Below are positions 33,371-44,849 of a DNA stretch of 64,000 bases, piece after piece. Origin of the DNA: Rana temporaria (lineage: Eukaryota; Chordata; Amphibia; Anura; Ranidae). Made by a program: the position numbers and the translations under genes. The notes under the pieces are model-generated. The model saw nothing but the letters and a program-made list of their open reading frames with translations, made no database searches and was not told the origin of the DNA. Each line of letters begins with the position of its first letter. The stretch's first letter is position 1. The stretch is from assembly GCF_905171775.1 (NCBI RefSeq), contig NC_053490.1:32046563-32110562 (forward strand), written 5' to 3'.

Positions 33371-33763
33371 TGCTTCCATCATATACCACTTCCCCCAGCC
33401 TGAAGATAGATATTAGATATTATACCCGCATATTTCAATCAAGAACTAGGCAGGACTCGTTTGGCTGCAAAGCTGGAACTCTTTATTTGAACAATAATAC
33501 TGGCTTTTATACACTTGAGAATGAGGTTCCCCCTCCTGATCATATTACCCTAACAATACAAACTGTAACCAGAAACATAAATTAACATGAGCTAATTAAC
33601 TAGTCATTTAACCAACCTAGGTGACTCAGAGGTCTGACCTTTTAGGTCAGACTTGCCGTCTTCTAGCTCAGAAGACACAATACACATTATAAACACAGTA
33701 TAAACACAAAACACCTTCACACAATAGCAGGAGCCCCCAGTAGCAGACGGACCGGCTCCTACA
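33371..33763 (-). mobile_element. solo LTR, 393 bp (retrovirus- or gypsy-like)
   Basis: The minus strand begins TGTAGGAGCCGG and ends GATGGAAGCA. An exact 5-bp duplication TTGAA flanks it (33366-33370, 33764-33768). An AAATAAAG signal lies on the minus strand near 33481-33488. There is no internal coding region, so this is the product of LTR-LTR recombination. A 5-bp duplication and TG...CA ends fit both endogenous retroviruses and gypsy elements. Confidence 0.75.
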
Positions 33764-33895
33764 TTGAAGACCATGAAATCCATATCTAAGCAATGCTTTG
33801 ATTTATCAGGGATTGCAGATGGTATGGTAATAGTCTACAAAACTCTTACAATGTTCCATCATTTTCTCTGTCACATTGTGCCCCTAATAGACACA

Positions 33896-34617
33896 GGGGG
33901 CCAAATTCACAGCTGAAATACACCGGAGTATCTACTGATACGCCGGCGTATTTTCAAATTTGCCGCGTCGTATCTTTAGTTTGAATCCTCAAACCAAGAT
34001 ACAACGGCTTCTGGCTTCGATCCGACAGGCGTACGGCTTCGTACGCCTTCGGATCGTAGGTGTAATACTTCGGCGCCCGCTGGGTGGAGTTCGCGTCGTT
34101 TTCCGCATCGGGTATGCTAATTAGCTGTTTACGGCGATCCACGAAGTTACGCGCGGTCGTCGCATTCTCTTACGTCGTCGCTAGTCGGCTTTTCCTGGTG
34201 TAAAGTTACAGCTGCTTTTTCTTGGCTTAAATTTAGACTTGCCATGTTAAAGTATGGCCGTCGTTCCCGCGTCGAATTTTAAATTCTTTTTTTTTTGCGT
34301 AAGTCGTCCGTAAATAGGAAAGGACGTAACGCACATCACCGTTCAAAAAAATACGTCGGTGCGACGTCATTTCGCGCAAAGCACGGCGGGAAATTTCAAA
34401 ACGGAGCATGCGCAGTATGTTCGGCGTGGGGACGCGCCTAATTTAAATGATACACGCCCCATTTGAATTAGGCGGGCTTGCGCCAGACGGATTTACGCTA
34501 CGCCGCCGCAAGTTTACAGGCAAGTGCTTTGTGAATCAAGCACTTGCCCGTAAAACTTGCGGCGGTGTAACTTAAATGCGATACGTTACGCCGCCGCAAT
34601 TCTATGTGAATCTGGCC
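33896..34617 (+). mobile_element. CGTA-rich palindromic miniature transposon, copy F
   Basis: Ends GGGGGCCAAATTCACAG and GTGAATCTGGCC. Long sub-terminal inverted arms. Perfect 11-bp hairpin at 34519-34548. Confidence 0.8.
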
Positions 34618-35821
34618 TTAGACTTAGACATAGGCAGTGCATGGGGAGCTGAAACAAGCGTTTCCGAACCTCTCCATGGGCACCCCGCCCAAAAAGACTC
34701 TCGTCACATTTACTACCGCTTTAAAATGTGTGAAATATTTACAGGCAATATTTCTATATCATCACTTCCACGCAATCCAAAAATCAAGCAGTTTACTCAT
34801 CTTTAAAGCAGAACTCCAGCTTTTTCTTATTTTTTTCAGGGGAAAGCGCGAACGCAGTCCCCCACTACCACAAATTATGCAGTCGAGTTTCCCGCATTTG
34901 GGGAAATCGCAGGGGTCAGCACAGCCGGAGTGCAATGGCCGAGCCTCGCCCTGGGAGAACCACCTTCATGATCATAGTGTCTCCCCTGCCAGGTAAATAT
35001 TGAACTCCAGCATTTTAACCAACTCCACAGGGACCTCAATGCCAGAGTCGGTAGGAAAACCAAAAACTAGAGAACAGACAAAAAGAAGAATACCCCCCTA
35101 CGGCAGTGGGGAGAACATCTAAACTAGACCAGTGAAGTGCAAAAAACATCCTGCCATTGCTGGCCTTTCTAAAGCCCAGCACCGCTTGTATTCTTAATGC
35201 ATTATGGATGCATGCTTTGTCATGGGAACCCTCGGTAATTAACAAATAAAAACTATTTCAACAAATAGTTAAAAATTGTATAAAACAGCAGTGAACTTGT
35301 AAGTTGTTAACTTCTAAAAACCTGTAAAAATGAAAATAAAATTGAGCAAAACCCATTATAGTTTCTCTTTAAGCAGGGACCCTGTAAATTAATGAACACG
35401 TATCAAGCAAACTGCGTGCTAATAAGCTGCTTCCTGCAATTTAAACGTTGGAATATTCAGAATATCCTTATGTCAGCGGGAGGCAAGTCTGTGACAGGTT
35501 TATACAAGCAGGACTGGTAGCCAATTACACGCTGCCAGTCTCCACTCTAATGGCTATTTGGACACATTTATTTTCCCTTGCCAAATGACTTGAAAGAGAG
35601 CATTTTGCTCATACTTGGAAAGGGACATCTGGAAGCTAATTATGTAAAAGTGATGGCTAAATCATAAAAGAAACATAGAGCACCAAGCTCATTTCACACA
35701 GTTCCAGGGGCAGCATAAATCATGGTTTAAAAGCCTATGGTCACTTTTTTTCTGAATTTCCAAAGGTGACGTGGTTGTGTTTTCATAATTTTCTTAAAGG
35801 CGAACTCTCAGTACCCAGTTA
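34618..35821. other. no supported gene
   Basis: A short piece around 34800-34990 (TTTAAAGCAGAACTCCAG) has the look of a common dispersed repeat. The rest is AT-rich without features. Confidence 0.35.
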
Positions 35822-36197
35822 CAGTTGTGCTCAAAAGTTTGCAGAAATTGTGAAATGTTGGCATTTATATTGAAAATATAACTGAACATGTCAAAAAAAA
35901 ATGATATTCAAGGATAGTTATCGCATGAAGCCATTTATTATCACATCGTTTTTTGGCTACTTTTAAAATCATAATAACAGAAATCCCCCAAATGGCCCTG
36001 ATGAAAAGTTTACATACCCTGGAATGTTTGGCCTTGGTGCAGACACAAAAGGTGGCACACACAGGTTAAAATAGCAATTAAAGGTTAATTTCCCACATTT
36101 CTGGCTTTTTAAATCGCAATGAGCGTCTGTTTATAAATAGTCAATGAGTTTGTTAGCTCATACATGGATGCACTAAGCAGACTAGATACTAAGCCAT

Positions 36198-36600
36198 GGG
36201 GAGCAGAAAAGAACAGTCAAAAGACCTGTGTAACAAGGTAATTAAACTTTACAAAGATGGAAAAGGATATAAAAAGATATCCAAAGCCTTGAATATGCCA
36301 ATCAGTACTGTTCAATCATTTAATAAGAAGTGGAAATTGGGGATCTCTTTATACCAAGCCAAGGTCAGGTAGATGAAGAAAGATTTCAACCACAACTGCC
36401 ACAGGAATTGTTCAGGATACAAAGAAAAACCCCACAGGAGAAATACAGGCTGCTCTGGAAAAAGATTGTGTGGTTGTACACCACTTCTTATACTTGAACA
36501 AAAAAGAGCTGCATGGCCAAGTTGCCAGAAAGAAGCCTTTACTGCACAAGTTCCACAAAAAAAAGCTTGGTTACAATATGCCCAACAACACTTTGACATT
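36198..36600 (+). pseudogene. Tc1 transposase N-terminal half, left arm
   Basis: ATG at 36198 gives MGSRKEQSKDLCNKV, then YKDGKGYKKISKALNMPIS. After a frameshift near 36345 it continues as TT-rich HTH linker and KKAWLQYAQQHFD. It ends before the first catalytic Asp. Confidence 0.7.
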
Positions 36601-36652
36601 CCTCATGGGCTTTTTTGTGTAATTCGCACAGTGGAGGCTTCCTTCTGGCAGC

Positions 36653-36970
36653 TCAACCATGGAGCTCTTTTTTGTTCAAGTATTGTTGAATTGTGCTCCT
36701 TAAAAACAACCACGTCATCTTTCGGAGAGCAGCCTGTATTTCTCCTGAGGTTACCTGTGGATTTTTCATTGTATCCTGGGTAATTTTTCCACCAGTTGTG
36801 GCTGCAATCTTTCTTGGTCTACCTGACCTTGGCTTGGTATCAAAAGAGCCCTGAATTTTCCACTTCTTAATAAGGGATTTAACAGTACTGACTGGCATAT
36901 TCAAGGCTTTAGGTATCTTTATATATCCTTTTCCATCTTTATAAAAGTTCCATTACTTTGTTACGCAGGT
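36653..36970 (-). pseudogene. Tc1 transposase N-terminal half, right arm
   Basis: Minus-strand counterpart of the left arm: NMPVSTVKSLIKKWK, KPRSGRPRKIAATTGG, VTSGEIQAAL, ending QQYLNKKELHG at the centre. It is better preserved than the left arm, with an open frame of 83 codons at 36904-36653. Confidence 0.75.
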
Positions 36971-37067
36971 CTTTTGACTGTTCTTTTCTACTTCCTCATG
37001 GCTCAATGTCTAGCCTGCTTAGAGCAGCCAAATGAGAGCTAACAAACTCATTGACTATTTATACACA

Positions 37068-37245
37068 ATACGCGGGGTGTGGCCGCGCCGTCGCCACGAC
37101 GATGACGCGGCGACGTGGGTGGCCCTGCCAGTTCAATGCTTCCACGCATGCGTCGAAGTCATTCGACGCATGCGAGGGATGGCGGGCGCTCAGACATGTC
37201 CGCGGACCAGTTTCAGCAGACATGTTCGGTCGTGTGTACGGGGCC
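37068..37245. mobile_element. GGCC-ended miniature element, left-truncated
   Basis: Has the central CGCATGCGTCGAAG pair and the right end TCGTGTGTACGGGGCC of the CATGTCCG subtype. It lacks the left terminal module. Confidence 0.7.
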
Positions 37246-37465
37246 TAAATGTGATTTAAAAAGCCACAAATGTGAGAAATTAACTTTTAATTGACATTTT
37301 AACCTGTGTGTGCCACCTTCTGTGTCTGTACCAAGGCCAAACATTCCAGGGTATGTCAACTTTTTATCAGGTCCATTTGGGTGATTTCTGTTATCATTAT
37401 GATTTAACAAGGATCTAAAAAAAACTATGTAATAATAAATGGCTTCATGTGATCACTATTCTTAA

Positions 37466-38468
37466 CCGTTTAACGCCCGCCGCATGTATATGTACGTCCA
37501 CAGGATGGCACATGTACGTCCCTGCCTTTGCCGGGGTCGGGGGTCCGATCGGGACCCCCCCCCCCCGGTACATGTGGCAGGCGTCTTACTTCCGGGAGCG
37601 ATCCGTCATGAGGGGGCGGCTGTTCGTTTTTGTCGGCCCCTTCGTGATCGCTCTCAGCCAATCCGGCAACCCCCAGCCGTGTGACTTCCTCTGCCTGTGT
37701 AATGTAAACACTGGCAGAGGAAGTGATGTCAGCTCTCCTCTCGGCGGTATTTTCAATCCGACGAGAGGAGAGAAGACATCACAGTAAGTGGCACCAACAC
37801 TACACTGACACCACACACATAGGCACACTTAACCCCTTCCGATCACCCCCCCCCCCCAGCCCCCTGTCACAGTGTCACTGATTGCAGTGATCATATATTT
37901 ACTGATCACTGCATTTAGTGTCAGTATGACAGTTAGTGTGACAGGCAGTTAGTGTTAGGTCCAGGGTAGCCCCGTACCCCCCCTGAAAAAAGGTTTAACC
38001 CCTTGATCACCGCCCTAGTTAACCCTTTCACCCCCTATTGCCAGTGTCACTAAGCGATCGGTTTTCTGATCGCTGTATTAGTGTCACTGTTGCCGCTAGG
38101 TAGCTAATTTTTTTTTTATATTGCGATTTTTTTTTTACTAAAGACATGTGGCTGAATACATTTTGGCCTAAATTTTTGACTAAAATTTAGTTTATTCGAT
38201 TTTTCTTATAACAAAAAGTAAAATAAAATTGTTTTTTTTTTTCAAAAATGTCGCTCTATTTTTGTTTATAACGCAACAAATAAAAATCGCAGAGGCAATC
38301 AAATGCCATCAAAAGAAAGCTCTATTTGTGGGAAGAAAAGGACGCAAATTTTGTTTGGGAGCCACGTCGCACGACCGTGCAATTGTCTGTTAAATCGACG
38401 CAGTGCAGAATTGTAAAAACGTCTTTGGGCATTTACTGTAGCAGCATATTGGTCCGGGGCTTAAGTGG
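37466..38468 (+). mobile_element. non-autonomous TTAA (piggyBac-type) element, 1.0 kb
   Basis: Exact TTAA on both sides (37462-37465, 38469-38472). Ends CCGTTTAAC and GGGCTTAAGTGG. The last 300 bases match the 3' end of the piggyBac at 29600-29845 (shared AGAAAGCTCTATTTGTGGGA). Hairpins lie at 37683-37723 (loop TGTAAACA at 37703-37710) and 37733-37775. No transposase gene. Confidence 0.88.
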
Positions 38469-38680
38469 TTAAATAAAAGACCGTTTTTTTACATTTTCAA
38501 TAATAATGCCAACATTTCCCAATTTCTGCCAGGGTATGCAAACTTTTGAGTTTAACTCCATATACACAATTTAAAAATATTAATGGGTACAGTTCTACTT
38601 GCCGGTGAATTTGTAATTTTGTACATTCTGTCTCGTAATCTAGGCACGCTCAAGAGCAGCAGTACAGGTTAGTCAGTGAC

Positions 38681-39080
38681 CAGGGCCGACTTAATAACAT
38701 CATGGGCCCCTGGGAAAAGTAATGCTCTGGGACCCCTACAATGGAGGCAAACAGATATCAGGTAGGTAGGAGGCAGACATGCGGAGCTTCCCCTTTTGGG
38801 CGGAGCTCCACATTAAAGTGGCTGTAAACCCTTACAGACCACTTTATGCTACAGGTAAGCCTATAATAAGTCTTACCTGTAGCTACCCAGGATATCTTCT
38901 AAACCTACACGGTTTAGGAGATATCCCCTGTCCCCTGCATGTGCCAATGTCATCGGTACATGCGCACCGAAGCAATGGCACGTATGTGCCGTTGCTTCAG
39001 TGAGTGTGCCGTTGCTTCAGTGAGTGTGCCGTTACTGCAGGAGTGACGTCATCGTGGCTCCGGCAAAATCACTTCGTTCA
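38681..39080. repeat. hAT-like left terminus and unclassified dispersed repeat
   Basis: CAGGGCCGACTTAAT at 38681 resembles a hAT end but no partner was found. From 38812 the sequence follows the same order of motifs as 32940-33330 (CTTACCTGTAGCTAC, CTAAACCTACACGGTTTAG). GTGTGCCGTTGCTTCAGTGA is tandemly repeated near 38985-39030. Confidence 0.5.
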
Positions 39081-39148
39081 GCCAGCTTACATCTCACAGA
39101 ACCAACATTTAGCAGACTACAATCCACTGGCAGCAGACGCCTGGTCAC

Positions 39149-40033
39149 TAGTGTTGAGCGGAATACGCCATATTCGATTTCACGATATATCACGAATATA
39201 TAGACGAATATTCGTGAAATATTCGCTAAAATCGAATATTCGTGATATTTTATAAAAAAAAAAAAAAAATTGCGAAATTTCGCTAATGCGAATGCGAAAT
39301 TGATTGCGAAATTTTGACAACTGTGGTAGGAGAACTCTGATTGGCTCTGATGAAAAAGAAGGGCGGAGAAAGTATTCGCGAATATTCGGAAATCGAATAT
39401 TGGTGATATTTTATCGAAATTGAGCTAATGCGAATGCGAAATTGATTGCGAGATTTTGACAACTCTGATTGGCTCTGATGCAAAAGAAGGGCGGAGAAAG
39501 TATTCGCGAATATTCGGAAATCGAATATTGGTGATATTTTATCGAAATTTCGCTAATGCGAATGCGAAATTGATTGCGAGATTTTGACAACTCTGATTGG
39601 CTCTGATGCAAAAGAAGGGCGGAGAAAGTATTCGCGAATATTCGGAAATCGAATATTGGTGATATTTTATCGAAATTTCGCTAATGCGAATGCGAAATTG
39701 ATTGCGAGATATTGACAACTGTGGTAGGAGAACTCTGATTGGCTCTGATGCAAAAGAAGGGGCGGAGAAAGTATTTGCGAATATTCGGAAATCGAATATT
39801 CGCGATTGCGAATATTCGGCAACATAAAAGGATCGCCTCAGCTTAGCTACTCGGCCCAGGGTCTCTAATCATACCAGCAATGCTTTTAGACGTCGATAGG
39901 ATGTGATCTGTTTTAAAAATAAATTTGAAAAAATACGAATATTCGGAATAGCGAATTTTGGCCGCGAAATTCGAGTTATTCGCGAATATTCGAATATGCC
40001 ATATTCGTAACGAATATTCGAAATGCGTCTCTA
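39149..40033. repeat. interspersed element with 128-bp tandem units rich in CGAATATTCG
   Basis: Inverted ends contain CCATATTCG and CGAATATGCCATATTCG. Inside, 3-4 units of about 128 bp each hold CTCTGATTGGCTCTGATG, GGGCGGAGAAAGTATTCG and AATGCGAATGCGAAATTG. The minus strand frame in two units is identical, which reflects the repeat, not a gene. Confidence 0.8.
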
Positions 40034-40556
40034 AGGTCCTTAACCCCCCTCCTGAGTTTCAGGAAGGGTTTAAAAACCCACCTCTTTATTCAAGCCTACG
40101 GATAATCTGATAAAGAATAGGAACCATGCAAAACCATGGGCTTTGAATGTTCTTTTTCCTCCTCCATCTGGAAGGTTAGCCCCCCCCCCCCCGTCCCCTC
40201 CCCAGTTTTTCTCTGTTTTATGTTACCTCCTTCAAATTCTATACCCATAGGCTCATTTACCTTTGTATGGGTAATTAAAGTTTGAATATAGGGTCTCTCC
40301 ACACCTAGACGCGCTCCTAAGGGAGAACATTTGGCGCAGTAAAAATCCCATATCAAATCAATTCAATATAATACAAAGTACTCGTAAAATATGGAAAACT
40401 AACAGGGCTCGTCAATTATTTTTTCTGTCTATTTCTCGAACTGGTACCAAGTTGGACCAGGAAGTGTCTAGGTACTGTGTCTGTTATGGTGAACTGGTTA
40501 CTGTAATGCCTTTGGGATTGGGGCCCTCATGAATGTAAGAATAGGCAGGATGCCTG
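40034..40556. other. no recognisable feature
   Basis: Includes a C-run at 40181-40193. No gene or terminal repeats seen. Confidence 0.4.
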
Positions 40557-40559
40557 TTA

Positions 40560-41313
40560 AGGCCCGTACACACAGTTGGACTTTTTGCCAACAAACTTCA
40601 AAATCAGCAAGTTTTCAAATTAGTCCGATCGTGTGCACGCTCCATCGGACAAACTTTTTCGGGTTTTATCGGACAAAAAGTTTGGTCTGCAAACGGACAA
40701 ACTTTACGTCAACAAGAGTCCGATGGTGCCTAGTCCGACCGTGTGTACAGCAAGCAATCGGACTTTTGTACAAAGTACAAATGTGCATGCTCAGAAGCAA
40801 AGACCAGCCGGAAGCGTTCTGTCTGGTAAAACTAGCATTCGTATTTGAAAGTGCACATTCGTGACGCGGCAAGTTCTGAAATCAAGAAAAGCAGCGCACA
40901 TTCTCTTCTTCTTTATAATGTGATAATACTAAAAGCTGCTTTGCTGGTGATACTGACGGAGTCAAAACATATCTATATTTTTTTGTGGGTCAAGTTAGCA
41001 AAACCCCATTGCGCAACTTGTCTGCTTGACGAACGGACGTTCGGAAACTAAAAAAATTGCACGAAACTGAAAATCACGAATGCACACAGACGAAACCTCT
41101 ACTAAATCTCGATTAGCAGAAGGAGCCCAAAGGGTGACGTCGGAGAATTGAACTTCCTCTTTTAAACTCTCGTCAGTACGTTGAAACGTCACTATGTTCG
41201 TTTTTTGCTGAAAAAGTCTGAGCGTGTGTATGCTATGGGTGTGACCGGACAACTCCCTTCAGACAAAAATCCAAGGGAAAGTTTGTTTGATGTCCGACCG
41301 TGTGTACGAGGCT
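40560..41313. mobile_element. GGCC-ended miniature element (GGACTTTTTG subtype)
   Basis: Ends AGGCCCGTACACACAG and CGTGTGTACGAGGCT with TTA on both sides (40557-40559, 41314-41316). Arms use ACAAACTTTTTCGG-type sequence and GTCCGA motifs. At 754 bp it is larger than other copies and lacks the CGCATGCG core. Confidence 0.75.
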
Positions 41314-41316
41314 TTA

Positions 41317-42190
41317 GTGGTACCCAATGATGCAACTTAGTACCAACCTTTACTTGGCCCTGCTGGTTCTAACTTCTCACCACATGATCCAAAACTTAAG
41401 AAAAAGAAATTGGCTTGGGATAGATTTAACCCTATCTCTCCAAGCCACTTTAGCAAACGCTACATAATCAAATACTCACTATTAGTTTTGAGATTGGCTT
41501 TTAAAGTCTAAAATAAAAATTTTAAATCAACAAGTTTCTCAACATTTTTAGAAACACTTCCTTAGATCACACAATAAAAAATGTAATATTATTATTTAAG
41601 AACATATGTCATCATTCTGAGATGTTTTTACTCCAGAAAGCTAAATTGCTAAGCTTTATTACAAGAATAACAAGAGAATGTTGGTTGGGGCTATCTTACC
41701 TCTCCTGTACAAGGAGTAGAACATTTCAGGAGTGTCCCGTTGTTTCATATGAATAATTGTGTAGGCCATTTTTCAGTTTGGCTTCAACTTATTTTACAGT
41801 TAATATCCTGACAGAATAGATCTTGGACAAACCTCAACTGATCTGTCATCTCGTTTGTACTCACAAAAAAGGGAGCCAAGTCTCGTTAAGCTGTGTAAGG
41901 GAGGCACAAAGGAATTACTATTAAATATGAGGATAATGATGTATGAAATGTAAAGAGTTTGTATGAAAGCGTACGTCATATTCTGCAACTGATGGGCCCG
42001 CTTGTCAAATCCTAATGGTCGCCACTGTCCTTGTTTTTTAAATGGCTTTAAGTCTAGGAAAACGCTTGCCAATATGTTTCCTTTCAGGATGGCCTCCTTC
42101 ATAACACAGACAGGGAATAATTTTAATTTAATAAAAAAAAAAAAAAAAATGTTAACAAATGCATAAAGGATGGACCCATTAGCCAAATTC
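41317..42190. other. no recognisable feature
   Basis: AT-rich, no supported gene or repeat boundary. Confidence 0.4.
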
Positions 42191-42193
42191 AGT

Positions 42194-42926
42194 GGGCTAG
42201 ATTCAGTAAGAAATTGCATCTGCGTATCCATAGATACGCAGCGCAATTGCTTAGCTGCGCCGGTGTATCGACTGCTCCTGATTCAGAAAGGTCGATACGC
42301 CGTCTGCAGCCTAAGATATGACTGGCATAAGGCTCTTTTGCCGTCGTATCGTAGGCTGCATTCTTACGATGGCCGCTAGGTGGCGTTCCCGTAGTGGTCA
42401 GCGTAGAGTATGCAAATTGCATACTCACACCGATTCACAACCGTACGCGCGCCCGGTGTACGCATTTTACGTCGTTTGCGTTCGTCGGTTTCTGCGTAAG
42501 GCTGACCATGCTATTAGCAGGGGCAGCCAATGCTAAGTATACCCGTCGTTCCCGCGTCGCGATTTTTAAAAATTACGTAGTTTGTGTAAGTGAATCGTGA
42601 ATGGCGCTGGACGCCATTTACGTTCACGTTGAAGCAAATTACGTCCTTGCGACGTCATTTACCGCAATGCTCCGTCGGGAAAGTTTCCCGACGGAGCATG
42701 CGCACTACGTTCGGCGCGGGAACGCGCCTAATTTAAATGATCCACGCCCCTACGGGATCATTTAAATTACGCGCGCTTACGCCGGGCAGTTTTACGGAGC
42801 GCACACGCAAATTATGGAGCTACTGCTTCGTGAATGAAGCGTAGCGCACGTAATTTACGGAGGCGTAGCGTAAAAACGGTACGCTGCGCCTCCGTAGTAG
42901 TGCGCACCCCTACCTGAATCTACCCC
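42194..42926 (+). mobile_element. CGTA-rich palindromic miniature transposon, copy G
   Basis: Ends GGGCTAGATTCAG and CTGAATCTACCCC with AGT on both sides (42191-42193, 42927-42929). Internal hairpin GCTTC-GTGAAT-GAAGC near 42825. Confidence 0.85.
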
Positions 42927-42959
42927 AGTGCCAGGTGTGTAAATAGAATGCAATCTATA

Positions 42960-43610
42960 CACTGGGGGGAGAACCTCTGGGGGAATCTAGGATGGAAAAG
43001 AACCTGGGGGTGATAGTGATAGGCTCAGCAATCACATGCAAGATAAAACAATAATTCTTCCGCTCTACAAGACTCTTGCCCGACCGCACCTGGAGTATGC
43101 TGTCCAGTTCTGGACACCAGTCCTCAGGAAGGATGTACTGGAAATGGAGCAAGTACAAAGAAGGGCAACAAAGCTAATAAAGTGTCTGGAGGATATTAGT
43201 TATGAGGAAAGGTTACGAGCACTGAACTTATTCTCTCTGGAGAAGAGATGCTTGAGAGGGGATATGAATTAAATTTACAAATACCATACTGGTGACCCCA
43301 CAATAGGGATAAAACTTTTTTACAGAAGGGAGTTTAACAAGACACGTGGCCACTTACTAAAATTAGAAGGTAAGAGGTTTAACCTTAAAATACGTAGAGG
43401 GTTCTTTACTGTAAGAGCAGCAAGGATGTGGAATTCCCTTGCACAGGGGGTGGTCTCAGCAGGGGGCATTGGTGGTTTCAAGAAACTCTTAGATAAGCAC
43501 CTGAATGACCACAACATACAGGGATATACAAGGTAATACTGACATATCACACACATAGGTTGGATTTGATGGACTTGTTTTTTTTTTCAACCTCACCTAC
43601 TATGTAACCT
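42960..43610 (+). mobile_element. CR1/L2-type LINE, 3' end
   Basis: Carries the end of the reverse transcriptase ORF and a short 3' UTR containing TTGGATTTGATGGACTTG and CTCACCTACTATGTAAC, typical of a vertebrate CR1/L2 3' end. Strongly 5'-truncated. Confidence 0.8.
43036..43536 (+). pseudogene. CR1/L2 reverse transcriptase C-terminal region
   Basis: Recognisable blocks are ILPLYKTLARPHLEYAVQFW, VQRRATKLIKCLEDISYEER and LNLFSLEKRCLRGDM (43036-43272). After a stop, the other frame gives FNKTRGH, RAARMWNSLAQGVV and FKKLLDKHLND. These are the conserved thumb and C-terminal blocks of CR1-like LINEs. Stops and frame changes make it non-functional, and the catalytic palm is absent. Confidence 0.8.
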
Positions 43611-43851
43611 TCAGGCAGTGCAAGAAACCTCAGCCTGGTGGCAGAATGTCAGGGCCTGGTCGCAAATGCGACCTTTGCAACCCTGGTAGTTCCATCACTG
43701 GTGTCAGTATTTTTTTTTTCATTTATTATATATTATTTTTTTATAATTTTCTTTACCATTTTTTTAATTCATTACATTTTTGGTATTTTTAAAACATTTC
43801 TAAGAGCTCTGTTGGGGGGCTTTGGTGAAACTTTAAGGTAATATACAATAT

Positions 43852-43986
43852 TACCTTGTATATCCCTGTATGTTGTGGTCGTTCAGGTGCTTATCTAAGA
43901 GTTTCTTTAAACCACCAATGCCCCCTGCTGAGACCACCCCCTGTGCAAGGGAATTCTACATCCTTGCTGCTCTTACCGCAAAATAT
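43852..43986 (-). mobile_element. CR1/L2-type LINE fragment, opposite orientation
   Basis: Inverse copy of about 43405-43535 (ATCCCTGTATGTTGTGGTC, GCACAGGGGGTGGTCTCAGC on the minus strand). It faces the previous fragment tail to tail across 240 bases of T-rich sequence. Confidence 0.8.
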
Positions 43987-44849
43987 AACAGACCTCTGAT
44001 GTTTCACCTAGGAGACAGAGAAAGGAGATTGGGGAAACATTAGCTACACAGAATGAATAGACAGCTCTGTACAGAGCTTCCCGTTCATTTACAAACTGAA
44101 GCATTGTAAGCAAAGTTTACTATTCTTCAGTTATGAATGGAGGCAAGAGCAATTTTGCAATCACTAACTCTGTTCATGCAGAAAAGGAAGGGACCTGTGA
44201 ATGACATATTTACCTGCCCCTTCCTCGCTCTCCATCCTTATACATCCCCTGTAGCAGGGAGAGAGAGGAGGGAGGAGGCCAGCAGAGCTGTGAGTGAATG
44301 ATAAAGAGTGTCCAGGGTAGCACACAGGGGCCCGGAGCAGAACAAAGAAGAGGAAGCTGAATAGGAAGGGCAACAGGGAGAGCAAAAAAAAAAAGAGCCA
44401 ATACCCTCCATTTCTTCCTGTAGCCTGTGAAAGGGAGAGGAGTATAAGCAGGCGTTCAGTGGCTGCAGGATTTAAAAGGGAGGAGATTGATTCCTCTACA
44501 TGCCACCCCCACGCTGCCTTTTAAATGGTTCTAGGCCTGTGAAAATGCATGCCCATGTGTTACCTGGTCATGGGGAAGAATGAGTTTCAGTCGAGGCTAA
44601 ACTCATGCTCCACTCAAACCCAAAACTCACCTGAAATACCGTTGCTCAGGTTTTGTGCCTGGGTCCTCCTGGTTCACGTACAAACACTGTACCTCTGTTA
44701 GCATGCACTCTTTCTGCTCCGCTAAAACCTGCACCGTGCAGACACACACACACTTGTAGCTGCTCCCTTGCTTCCACATGGACTACTCTGGAAGTTTGAG
44801 CCAAGAACCCTAGTCCTGAGTCTACAAAAGCCCCGCAAACACCTGCATA
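43987..44849. other. no recognisable feature
   Basis: Mixed sequence without supported coding frames. Confidence 0.4.

Larger units (their letters stand above)
35822..38559. mobile_element. fold-back Tc1-like element (family C) with two nested insertions
   Basis: The left end CAGTTGTGCTCAAAAGTTTG is matched by an inverted, more degraded right end at about 38559. Both arms hold the terminal region and then the N-terminal half of a transposase gene in head-to-head orientation, meeting near 36610-36650. Two later elements (37068-37245 and 37466-38468) lie in the right arm. No catalytic domain remains. Confidence 0.8.
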
